NCBI GenBank assembly: GCA_021300055.1
Contig: JAJTHU010000128.1
Location: 1-8,658 of the forward strand
DNA length: 8,658 nt
Direction: 5' to 3'
Source of the DNA: Nitrosomonadaceae bacterium
GTDB taxonomy: Bacteria > Pseudomonadota > Gammaproteobacteria > Burkholderiales > Usitatibacteraceae
Shown one piece after another: positions 1 to 6,755 of this stretch (positions within the stretch are counted from its first letter, which is position 1; each line of letters opens with the position of its first letter). Made by a program: the position numbers and the translations under genes. The notes under the pieces were generated by a model, which had not been told where the DNA came from, did not search any database, and saw only the letters and a program-made list of their open reading frames with translations.

Positions 1-1638
1 GTTGAGCACCGCATCTGAACGGCCATAGATGATCATGCCGCCACGTTCAGTGATCTCAACATAATCGCCGTGCGTCCAGACATTAGGGAAATGCTCAAAG
101 TAAGCAACGCGATAACGACTGCCATCAGGGTCATTCCAAAAACCAATAGGCATTGACGGGAATGGCTTGGTGCACACGAGCTCGCCTTTGTCATTGCGAA
201 TCGGACGCCCCTCGTCATCCCACGCATCAACCGCCATACCGAGCATTCGCGTCTGTATTTCACCGCGATAAACAGGGAGCACGGGCACGCCACCCACAAA
301 GCATCCGATGATGTCCGTGCCGCCCGAGATCGAGGAAAGGCAAACGTCGCTCTTGATGTGGGTGTAGATGTAATCAAACCCCTCTGGCGATAGCGGCGAT
401 CCCGTGGACATCACCGCGCGCAAATTCTCCAGCTTGTGGGTATGTGCGGGGTCACACTTGATCTTCGCCAACGACTCGTAGAACTTGGCGCCCGCGCCGA
501 AATGGGTGGCGTCTTCCGCAGCAATGTAGTCAAACAGAATGTTTCCACGCCCTAGGAAAGGCGAGCCGTCGAATAACACCAAGGTCGCATCCGCAGCGAG
601 TGCAGAGACCAGCCAGTTCCACATCATCCAACCACAGGTCGTGAAGAAGAACACACGGTCCTGTGGTTTAACATCGCATTGCAGTACGTGCTCCTCAAGG
701 TGTTTTAGCAGCGTGCCACCAACACCATGCACAATGCATTTCGGCACACCAGTGGTGCCACTCGAATACATGATGTACAGCGGGTCGTTGAAACCCACTC
801 TTGTGTAACAGATTGAGGCCGCAGCGATACCATGCAGCCATGTTTCGACCGTCTGCGCGCCCGGAACCGCTGACACGTCAAGCGTGCCACCCGGATCGTT
901 TGTCGCAGGGAACAAGTAAGGAACGATGACCACGCGCTGCACGCTCGGCAGTCCCGCGACGCACTCGGCAACACGCTCTAGGGTGCTGATGCCCTTGCCG
1001 TTGTAGAGATAGCCATCGCACGCAATGAGCAATTTCGGCTCGACCTGACCGAAGCGGTCGAGCACGCCTTGCGTACCGAAGTCGGGCGAACAGGAAGTCC
1101 AAACCGCACCAAGGCTGGTTGCTGCCAGCATCGCAACCACGGTTTCGGGCATGTTCGGCATAAACGCCGCGACACGGTCCCCCTTACCGATGCCCATGTT
1201 GCGCATTGCTTGTTGCCAACGCGATACGTCACGATAGAGATCGTGATGTGTGAGGCGCTGACGACTCTTATCTTCGCCCCAGAAAACAATCGCATCGCGA
1301 TCCGTGCGCTGCCTAAAGCGGCGCTCAATCAAGTTCTCTGCGAAATTGATCTTGGCCTTCGGATAGAACTGTGCGCCGGGCATCTGCTTTTCGTTGGCCA
1401 AAATCTCTGCGTTTGCGGGTACACCACGCTCACCAATCACGCCACACCAATCCCACACGGCAGCCCAAAAGTGCTGCGGATTCTTCACCGACCAGTCGTA
1501 GAGGTCGTAGTAGTTGGTCAGGTGCAGGTTGCGATGCGCATAAGCATCATTGAGTGCGTGCATAAACGCCGTGACATTCGCCTCGGCGATGCGCGTTGGT
1601 GAAGGTGTCCAGACGGGTAACTGTTGATCAAGCGTCAT
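1..1638 (-). CDS. aacS: Acetoacetate-CoA ligase (acetoacetyl-CoA synthetase), 3' end cut by window edge
   Basis: This enzyme activates acetoacetate with ATP and CoA to acetoacetyl-CoA in the cytoplasm. That feeds ketone-body or PHB-derived carbon into thiolase or back to PHB. My own reading gives 546 codons from ATG at 1638 to the window edge, with no stop. It belongs to the ANL adenylate-forming superfamily. Visible motifs are the AMP-binding loop YSSGTTGVPK (residues 291-300), SGGTD (438-442), WTHGDYVEIT (521-530) and GRSDAVLN (539-546). The N-terminal acetyl-CoA-synthetase-like cap, with its FYPKAKINFAENL stretch (91-103), is present. The family is usually about 650 residues, so roughly 100 C-terminal residues are outside the window, including the catalytic lysine. 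Residues around the acyl pocket (TTCGWMMWNW, 333-342) match acetoacetate ligases better than acetyl-CoA synthetases. No strong ribosome binding site is seen. It lies 70 nt after bdhA on the same strand, which supports the assignment. Confidence 0.95.
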   Translation of the reverse strand, partial: MTLDQQLPVWTPSPTRIAEANVTAFMHALNDAYAHRNLHLTNYYDLYDWSVKNPQHFWAAVWDWCGVIGERGVPANAEILANEKQMPGAQFYPKAKINFAENLIERRFRQRTDRDAIVFWGEDKSRQRLTHHDLYRDVSRWQQAMRNMGIGKGDRVAAFMPNMPETVVAMLAATSLGAVWTSCSPDFGTQGVLDRFGQVEPKLLIACDGYLYNGKGISTLERVAECVAGLPSVQRVVIVPYLFPATNDPGGTLDVSAVPGAQTVETWLHGIAAASICYTRVGFNDPLYIMYSSGTTGVPKCIVHGVGGTLLKHLEEHVLQCDVKPQDRVFFFTTCGWMMWNWLVSALAADATLVLFDGSPFLGRGNILFDYIAAEDATHFGAGAKFYESLAKIKCDPAHTHKLENLRAVMSTGSPLSPEGFDYIYTHIKSDVCLSSISGGTDIIGCFVGGVPVLPVYRGEIQTRMLGMAVDAWDDEGRPIRNDKGELVCTKPFPSMPIGFWNDPDGSRYRVAYFEHFPNVWTHGDYVEITERGGMIIYGRSDAVLN

Positions 1639-1708
1639 GTTGTCGGCTTTTTATACGGGGCAAGACTAAGCGAGACGGCGATTAAAGTACACGACGGCGC
1701 GAGGCTCG

Positions 1709-2500
1709 CTAGCGCGCTGTCCAACCGCCATCGATTGGCAATGCAGTGCCGGTCACACCTTGCGCTGAATCCGAAGCAAGATAGAGCGCCATCGCAGCAA
1801 CTTCGTCGATTTCGGCAAACCGTTTGTTTGGTTGAGGCGCGAGGATGATGTCGCGAATGACGTTCTCGCGTGGAATGCCATGCACACGTGCTTGGTCGTC
1901 GATCTGCTTTTCGACCAGCGGCGTAAATACATAGCCCGGGCAGATCGCATTCACGGTGATGCCTTGTTCAGCGAGTTCCAACGCCACCGACTTCGTAAAT
2001 CCGACCGCACCATGTTTGGCCGCGACATAAGCAGACTTGAACGGCGATGCCACCAAGCCATGCGCTGAGGCGATGTTGATGATGCGACCCCAACGCTTTG
2101 ACTTCATATGGGGCACTGCTGCGCGCGTCGCGTGAAACACGGAGGAAAGATTGATGGCGAGAATCGCCTCCCACTTTTCAAGCGGAAACTCATCCACCGG
2201 TGAAACGTGCTGAATACCTGCGTTGTTCACCAGAATATCGACGCCACCAAACGCTGCGGCCGCTTCATCAACCATGGCCGCAATATCGTGCGGCCGCGTC
2301 ATGTCGGCGGCAGAGTAGCGCACCTTGACGCCAAATTCGTCAGCGATTCCTGCTTGCAATGCTGAAATCGCCGCCGCGTCGCCGAGACCATTCAAGGTCA
2401 CATTCGCGCCTTCGCGCGCGAACGCGCGCGCGATGCCTAGGCCAATGCCGGAAGTAGAGCCAGTAACGACAACAGAACGGTTGGTGTGGACTTTAGACAT
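1709..2500 (-). CDS. bdhA: D-3-hydroxybutyrate dehydrogenase (short-chain dehydrogenase)
   Basis: This cytoplasmic enzyme oxidises D-3-hydroxybutyrate to acetoacetate with NAD+, a step in PHB and ketone-body breakdown. The 263-residue protein is a classical SDR with a Rossmann fold. It shows the cofactor loop TGSTSGIG (13-20), NNAG (92-95), catalytic Asn117, Ser145, Tyr158 and Lys162, and the C-terminal GGWTA. The substrate-contact residues known from Pseudomonas fragi hydroxybutyrate dehydrogenase (Gln94, Ser142, His144, Lys152, Tyr155, Gln196, Trp257) are all here with a constant +3 offset: Gln97, Ser145, His147, Lys155, Tyr158, Gln199 and Trp260. This separates it from generic 3-oxoacyl-ACP reductases. 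The chosen ATG has a purine-rich AGAGAG very close upstream. It sits 34 nt after elaA and 70 nt before aacS, whose substrate is its product. Confidence 0.95.
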   Translation of the reverse strand: MSKVHTNRSVVVTGSTSGIGLGIARAFAREGANVTLNGLGDAAAISALQAGIADEFGVKVRYSAADMTRPHDIAAMVDEAAAAFGGVDILVNNAGIQHVSPVDEFPLEKWEAILAINLSSVFHATRAAVPHMKSKRWGRIINIASAHGLVASPFKSAYVAAKHGAVGFTKSVALELAEQGITVNAICPGYVFTPLVEKQIDDQARVHGIPRENVIRDIILAPQPNKRFAEIDEVAAMALYLASDSAQGVTGTALPIDGGWTAR

Positions 2501-2534
2501 ATGCTCTCTGAAGACTTCGCGAAACAGCTTGTCG

Positions 2535-3011
2535 CTATGGCTTTGCTTGCCGCTGCATCTCTAGATGCGGTATCCCATCTTCCATATACGGCGCGGAATC
2601 CGTCACGAATCCAAAGCTCTGATAGAACTTTTCGAGGCGCGCTTGTGCGCCGATACGATTCGGCAAACCTGGGTAAAGCGCATCGTGTCGCTCGCAAGCT
2701 TCTGCCATGAGTTGGCGTCCGAACCCAGCGAGCCGAAATTTTTGGGGCGTGATCACACGGCCGATTGAAGGATGCGCAAACTTAATTCCGGCATCGACCA
2801 AACGGCAGTACGCGGCCAGCTCACGCGCGCCGTTGGACTCCGCCCAACCCAGCAGGTGCCACGAATGCTGATCGGCACCGTCGAGATCTTGAAACGGGCA
2901 GTTCTGCTCGATTACAAATACATCGATTCGCTCGCGCGAGACGGCATACCAATCATCGAGCGGCAAATCGTTAAAGCGTGCGAACTGCCAAACCAAAGAC
3001 ACAGAATTCAT
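2535..3011 (-). CDS. elaA: ElaA-family GNAT N-acetyltransferase
   Basis: This 158-residue protein is a single-domain GNAT-fold acetyltransferase of the ElaA type. It presumably uses acetyl-CoA; its acceptor is not known from the sequence. The ElaA hallmarks are clear: R-x-x-VFVIEQNCPFQDLDG (about residues 28-45), HLLGW (52-56), GRV followed by the acetyl-CoA loop R93-L-A-G96-F-G98 that fits R/Q-x-x-G-x-G/A, then AQARLEKFYQSFGF (122-135) and YMEDGIPHLEM (142-152). Length is normal for the family. The ATG at 3011 is the only start that keeps the conserved N-terminus. It lies 8 nt after the ppsA stop without a strong ribosome binding site, so translational coupling to ppsA is likely. bdhA follows after 34 nt. 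Whether it modifies a neighbour's product is not indicated. Confidence 0.9.
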   Translation of the reverse strand: MNSVSLVWQFARFNDLPLDDWYAVSRERIDVFVIEQNCPFQDLDGADQHSWHLLGWAESNGARELAAYCRLVDAGIKFAHPSIGRVITPQKFRLAGFGRQLMAEACERHDALYPGLPNRIGAQARLEKFYQSFGFVTDSAPYMEDGIPHLEMQRQAKP

Positions 3012-3019
3012 CCGCAGCG

Positions 3020-5407
3020 CTACGCCACTTTAGCGAGATGCAACCACGTCTCAACCACCGTATCCGGATTGAGCGACATCGATTCAATGCCTTCCTTCAT
3101 CAACCACTCGGCAAGATCGGGGTAGTCAGATGGGCCTTGACCGCAAATGCCAACGTACTTATTGGCGCGACGGCAAGCCGAAATCGCGAGGTGCAGCATC
3201 TGCTTCACCGCAGGGTCGCGCTCATCAAACGAGTCCATCACCAGACCCGAATCGCGAACGAGCGCGAGGGTAAGCTGCGTCATGTCGTTTGAGCCAATCG
3301 AGAACCCATCAAAGCGAACGAGGAACTGGTCGGCAAGAATCGCATTCGAAGGAATCTCGCACATCATGACAACCTTGAGTCCGTCCTTGCCAACGCCTTT
3401 GCCACGTTCTAGCCCGAATTCGCGCATGATGTCGATCACCTGATCAGCTTCACCCAGCGTCCGCACAAACGGCACCATCAACTCGACGTTGGTAAGCCCC
3501 ATGGTGTCGCGCACAAACTTCATCGCCTCACACTCAAGCTTGAAACATTCTCGGAACGACTGCGCGATATAGCGGGACGCGCCACGGAAGCCGAGCATCG
3601 GATTTTCTTCGGTCGGCTCGTAGCGAGGACCACCGATAAGATTGCGGTACTCGTTGGACTTGAAGTCAGATAGCCGAACAATGACCTTCTTTGGCCAGAA
3701 CGCCGCGGCAATGGTCGCGACACCTTCCGCCATTTTCTGCATATAGAAATCCACCGGCGTCGCGTAACCTCGTGAAGCCTTAGCTACTTGCGCGCGCAGG
3801 TCGTCGGGAAGCTTGGCGTAATCCAAACACGCTTTGGGATGGATGCCGATGGTGTTGGAGATGATGAACTCCAATCGCGCCAACCCAACACCCTCATTCG
3901 GCAACTGCGCAAAATCAAAAGCAAGCTGCGGGTTCCCGACGTTCATGGCGAGCTTGACCGGAATCTTCGGCATGTTGTCGAGCGCGACCGTCTGCACTTC
4001 AAACGCCACGCGCCCTTCGTAGACAACACCAGTGTCGCCTTCACAGCAACTCGCGGTTACCTCCGCGCCATCGCGGATCACGGAAGTTGCGTCTTCACAG
4101 CCGACGATCGCTGGCACACCAAGTTCGCGTGCAATGATGGCGGCATGGCAGGTGCGGCCACCGCGGTTGGTGATGATGGCCGAGGCCTTTTTCATCACCG
4201 GTTCCCAATTCGGGTCAGTCATATCGGTCACGATGACGTCACCCGGCTGGAAGCGATCAATTTGGTCCACGCTCGAAATCACGCGTGCTGGCCCAGAACC
4301 TACCTTGCCGCCAATCGCGCGACCCTCGGCCAGCTTCTTGCCACTACCGGTCAGCTTGTAGCGCGTCAGTGTGTCCGTGCGGCTTTCTTGGGACTTGACG
4401 GTCTCCGGTCGGGCTTGCAGGATGTAAAGTCGGCTTGCGCCCCCCGCGTCTCGCTCGCATCCCCATTCGATATCCATCGGGCGGCCGTAGTGCTTTTCAA
4501 TCGCGACCGCGTAGCGTGCGAGCTCTTCAACTTCGGCATCGTTCAATGAAAAACGATCGCGCTCAGAAACATCGACCGGCTTAGTCTCGACAGAGCGTCC
4601 AGCGGATTGCGAAGCTGAGAAGACCATTTTTTGTAGCTTGCTTCCCAACGAGCGCCGAAGCACCGACGGCTTGCCGCTCTCGAGGCAGAGCTTGCTCACG
4701 TAAAACTCGTCTGGGTTGACCGCACCTTGCACCACCATTTCACCGAGGCCGTAGCTCGAAGTGATGAACACCACCCCACGAAAGCCAGATTCGGTGTCGA
4801 GCGTGAACATCACGCCAGCTGCACCGGTGTCCGAGCGCACCATGCGCTGAACCCCAGCACTCAGCGCCACTTCGGCGTGAGCAAAACCCTTGTGTACGCG
4901 ATATGAGATCGCGCGATCGTTGTAGAGCGACGCAAACACGTGCTTGATCGCCTCAAGCACGTTATCGATACCCTTGATATTTAGGTAAGTCTCTTGCTGC
5001 CCTGCAAATGAAGCGTCAGGCAAGTCTTCTGCGGTCGCAGACGAGCGCACGGCGAACGAAGCGTCAGGGTCATTCTTAGTCAGCTCGGCGTACGCTGCGC
5101 GAATCTCAGCTTCGAGCGCCGGCTGCAAGGGCGCCTTGACGACCATTTCCCGAATCTGCGCGCCGGTGCGTGTGAGCGCGGAAAGATCGTCCACATTGAG
5201 GGCCGAGAGTGACGCGTTGATCTTTTCCGTGAGGCTGTTGTGCGCCAAGAAGGCGCGGAACGCATCAGCCGTCGTTGCAAATCCACCCGGGACGCGCACG
5301 CCTGCGGCGGACAATTGGCTAATCAGCTCGCCAAGCGAGGCGTTTTTGCCGCCGACCGAGGCGACATCGTGCATACGGCATTGGGACAGCGGGAGGACGA
5401 GAGCCAT
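3020..5407 (-). CDS. ppsA: Phosphoenolpyruvate synthase (pyruvate, water dikinase)
   Basis: PEP synthase converts pyruvate, ATP and water to phosphoenolpyruvate, AMP and phosphate, the entry to gluconeogenesis from C3 acids. The 795-residue product is close to the E. coli length (792). Domains in order are an N-terminal ATP/pyruvate-binding domain (about 1-340, with GGKNASLGEL at 19-28, FAVRSSATAEDLPDASFAGQ at 118-137 and DIEWG at 312-316), the swivelling phosphohistidine domain (about 385-460) and the C-terminal PEP/pyruvate TIM barrel (about 480-790). The phosphohistidine motif GGRTCHAAIIARELG has His421 as phospho-carrier and Thr419 two residues before it, the Thr targeted by PpsR; both have E. 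coli numbering. Barrel motifs include GxARxEF (507-514), FRGASRY (607-613), CEIPSN (683-688), SIGSNDMTQ (703-711) and ICGQGPSD with catalytic Cys755. The gene is divergent from ppsR and heads the minus-strand cluster. Its start follows a perfect TATAAT by about 60 nt. Confidence 0.98.
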   Translation of the reverse strand: MALVLPLSQCRMHDVASVGGKNASLGELISQLSAAGVRVPGGFATTADAFRAFLAHNSLTEKINASLSALNVDDLSALTRTGAQIREMVVKAPLQPALEAEIRAAYAELTKNDPDASFAVRSSATAEDLPDASFAGQQETYLNIKGIDNVLEAIKHVFASLYNDRAISYRVHKGFAHAEVALSAGVQRMVRSDTGAAGVMFTLDTESGFRGVVFITSSYGLGEMVVQGAVNPDEFYVSKLCLESGKPSVLRRSLGSKLQKMVFSASQSAGRSVETKPVDVSERDRFSLNDAEVEELARYAVAIEKHYGRPMDIEWGCERDAGGASRLYILQARPETVKSQESRTDTLTRYKLTGSGKKLAEGRAIGGKVGSGPARVISSVDQIDRFQPGDVIVTDMTDPNWEPVMKKASAIITNRGGRTCHAAIIARELGVPAIVGCEDATSVIRDGAEVTASCCEGDTGVVYEGRVAFEVQTVALDNMPKIPVKLAMNVGNPQLAFDFAQLPNEGVGLARLEFIISNTIGIHPKACLDYAKLPDDLRAQVAKASRGYATPVDFYMQKMAEGVATIAAAFWPKKVIVRLSDFKSNEYRNLIGGPRYEPTEENPMLGFRGASRYIAQSFRECFKLECEAMKFVRDTMGLTNVELMVPFVRTLGEADQVIDIMREFGLERGKGVGKDGLKVVMMCEIPSNAILADQFLVRFDGFSIGSNDMTQLTLALVRDSGLVMDSFDERDPAVKQMLHLAISACRRANKYVGICGQGPSDYPDLAEWLMKEGIESMSLNPDTVVETWLHLAKVA

Positions 5408-5445
5408 GAAGTCGCTTTCTACTTTTGGAGAGAGTCGCGCCTATG

Positions 5446-5456
5446 TTGCGCCGCAA
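5446..5456. promoter_or_regulatory. 11-nt palindrome, possible operator between ppsA and ppsR
   Basis: TTGCG-C-CGCAA is a perfect inverted repeat. On the minus strand it lies just downstream of the predicted ppsA start of transcription; on the plus strand it covers the candidate ppsR -35. That placement would suit a repressor site. The binding protein is unknown. A near copy occurs at 6455-6466. Confidence 0.35.
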
Positions 5457-5465
5457 AAAGATAAA

Positions 5466-5471
5466 ATTATA
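5466..5471 (-). promoter_or_regulatory. -10 element of the putative ppsA promoter
   Basis: On the minus strand the hexamer is a perfect TATAAT inside an AT-rich island of an otherwise GC-rich region. It lies 58 nt upstream of the ppsA start codon, giving a predicted leader of about 50 nt. No convincing -35 is found at 16-18 nt spacing, where the best hexamer is TCCGAT. The promoter may therefore need an activator. This is a motif call only. Confidence 0.5.
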
Positions 5472-5590
5472 GCGGACACCCCCGTTCCATCGGAGCGCAA
5501 ATCGGTCACCGAGCGATCTGTGCGCGGGCACCGCGTGTCGCGCGCTGCTCTCGTGTCATTCCATTCACCGCATCCGCTCAAGAGGACACC

Positions 5591-6415
5591 ATGCCCGAAC
5601 GTCGTAGCGTGTTTTTCGTTTCTGACCGAACCGGCATCACAGTGGAAATGCTCGGAAACTCGCTACTTACCCAGTTTGAGGAGGTCGAGTTCAAAAAGGT
5701 GACGCTGCCGTTTATCGACAATCTAGACAAGATTCGCGAAGTCACCAACCAGATTGCCGCACGCTTCGCCGAGTCGGGCAAACGCCCGCTGGTATTCACC
5801 TCGCTCACTGAGGACTCGCTCCGTGAAGAGATCTCAAAGTCGAATGCGATGGTGCTCGATTTGTTCGACAGGTTCATCGTGCCCCTCGAGGAGGAACTCG
5901 GGGTCAAGTCTTCGCACGCGATTGGCCGAAGCCACTCAGCCGGCAACTTTAAGGACTACAACCATCGTATCGAGGCTGTGAATTACACCCTCGCCCACGA
6001 TGATGGGGTGACCAACCGCAATCTTGAACAGGCGGACATCATCCTTGTCGGCGTGTCGCGCTCCGGCAAGACGCCGACCTGCCTTTACATGGCGCTGCAG
6101 TTTGGCGTAAAGGCCGCCAACTATCCGCTCATCCCGGAAGATCTCGAAAAGATGAAGCTTCCCCCCGCGTTATTGCCGCTCAAGAGCAAGGTTTGGGGGT
6201 TGTCCATCGTACCGACACGCCTTGCGCAAATCCGCCAAGAGCGCAAACCCGACAGCAAGTACGCCTCGCTCGCGAACTGCGAATGGGAGGTCAGTATGGC
6301 GGAGCGCTTGATGGAGGGGGCTGGTATCCAGTACCTAAACTCGACCACCAAATCGATCGAAGAGCTCGCTACCACCATCCTGCACGAAGCGCACCTCGAT
6401 CGCCGCGTTTACTAA
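5591..6415 (+). CDS. ppsR: PEP synthase regulatory protein (bifunctional kinase/pyrophosphorylase, DUF299)
   Basis: PpsR controls PEP synthase. It phosphorylates the regulatory Thr of PpsA using ADP, which inactivates it, and removes the phosphate by phosphorolysis using Pi, making PPi. The target in this window is Thr419 of the adjacent ppsA product. The 274-residue length is normal for the family. Visible signatures are the N-terminal FFVSDRTGITVEMLGNSLL (8-26), the GRSHS stretch (112-116), the conserved HRIEAVNYTLAHDDG (125-139) and the P-loop GVSRSGKTPT (154-163), followed by YMALQFGVKAANYPL (166-180). A purine-rich AGAGGA lies 4 nt before the ATG. The divergent arrangement with ppsA is common in beta-proteobacteria and supports the assignment. 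It appears monocistronic: the next gene starts 340 nt later with its own ribosome binding site. Confidence 0.97.
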   Translation: MPERRSVFFVSDRTGITVEMLGNSLLTQFEEVEFKKVTLPFIDNLDKIREVTNQIAARFAESGKRPLVFTSLTEDSLREEISKSNAMVLDLFDRFIVPLEEELGVKSSHAIGRSHSAGNFKDYNHRIEAVNYTLAHDDGVTNRNLEQADIILVGVSRSGKTPTCLYMALQFGVKAANYPLIPEDLEKMKLPPALLPLKSKVWGLSIVPTRLAQIRQERKPDSKYASLANCEWEVSMAERLMEGAGIQYLNSTTKSIEELATTILHEAHLDRRVY

Positions 6416-6622
6416 CCCAATCGGCCCAGCCGACGGCTCCCGAACGCGCAGATTTGTTGCGCCGCACAATGAGAAGGCGGTTTACTTGTTGCGTTCTGGG
6501 CACAAAAACCGTCCAAAAAGTCGCGGCTTGGACACACTTTGCGGGATAATTTCGGCTTGGTTATGGTCACAGCGTAGGCTATCTGTGCGGGCGGTCTCTG
6601 TCGTAGGGGCACCCACCCAACT

Positions 6623-6651
6623 TTGATCATCGTTTACGCTCCGATTTTCAT
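6623..6651 (+). promoter_or_regulatory. Weak candidate promoter of the esterase gene
   Basis: TTGATC (6623-6628) and TTTCAT (6646-6651) are 17 nt apart, each with four of six sigma-70 consensus matches. This would give a leader of about 100 nt containing both hairpins at 6682-6712. Other weak pairs exist further upstream, so this is only the best of several poor candidates. Confidence 0.2.
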
Positions 6652-6681
6652 CGTCGCTTATCCACGTTTCACACGGTTCCC

Positions 6682-6712
6682 ACGCAGCATGCGTCGCCCA
6701 TCCGTTGGATGG
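6682..6712 (+). promoter_or_regulatory. Two adjacent hairpins in the probable esterase leader
   Basis: ACGCA-GCA-TGCGT (6682-6694) is followed 3 nt later by CCATCC-GTT-GGATGG (6698-6712). Both are perfect short stems with 3-nt loops. The second ends 30 nt before the ribosome binding site. No T-run follows, so they do not look like an intrinsic terminator. They could stabilise the mRNA or affect translation, or be fortuitous. Confidence 0.35.
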
Positions 6713-6742
6713 TGGAAATCACAAAATTCACAACAGTCCACT

Positions 6743-6748
6743 GAGGAG
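6743..6748 (+). promoter_or_regulatory. Ribosome binding site that fixes the esterase start
   Basis: GAGGAG lies 7 nt before the ATG at 6756, a strong Shine-Dalgarno match at good spacing. It falls inside the longer open frame beginning at 6705. The signal peptide also begins at the ATG at 6756, so this start is preferred. Confidence 0.8.
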
Positions 6749-6755
6749 TTCGTAC

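Larger units (their letters stand above)
5446..5473 (+). promoter_or_regulatory. Candidate ppsR promoter overlapping the ppsA -10
   Basis: TTGCGC (5446-5451) and TATAGC (5468-5473) are separated by 16 nt on the plus strand. Each matches four of six sigma-70 consensus bases. The -10 shares four bases with the ppsA TATAAT on the opposite strand, so the two polymerases could not occupy both at once. The predicted leader is about 110 nt. This is a weak match and other starts remain possible. Confidence 0.3.
6416..6755. other. Non-coding stretch between ppsR and the esterase gene
   Basis: No convincing gene is seen on either strand in these 340 nt. Directly after the ppsR stop is a small inverted repeat, TCGGC-CCA-GCCGA (6421-6433), without a T-run, so it is at best a weak terminator. 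A 12-nt copy of the ppsA/ppsR palindrome core lies at 6455-6466. An inverted repeat GTCCAA...TTGGAC with an 11-nt centre lies at 6511-6533. Two hairpins lie at 6682-6712 near the esterase ribosome binding site. Confidence 0.6.

Noticed and set aside
1069..1602. 177-codon plus-strand open frame opposite aacS
   Set aside because: It is the shadow of aacS: the minus-strand frame carries all acetoacetate-CoA ligase motifs, while this frame shows no family signature.
1639..1708. Possible terminator or internal promoter between bdhA and aacS
   Set aside because: There is only a tiny GCGAG-G-CTCGC palindrome and a TATAAA without a matching -35; neither is enough to split the cluster.
2411..2433. 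Alternating CG tract with inverted symmetry
   Set aside because: It lies in bdhA and encodes the conserved ARAFAREGA helix after the cofactor loop; codon choice explains it.
3788..4549. 253-codon plus-strand open frame opposite ppsA
   Set aside because: It lies wholly antisense to a strongly conserved region of ppsA, lacks a recognisable domain, and is explained by GC-biased codon use of the real gene.
6705..6755. Upstream extension of the esterase gene by 17 codons
   Set aside because: It would place a polar segment before a good signal peptide, includes the ribosome binding site and has no Shine-Dalgarno of its own.
6416..6755. Possible small gene or sRNA in the 340-nt gap
   Set aside because: No frame has a start, ribosome binding site and conserved product together, and no promoter-terminator pair for an sRNA is visible.
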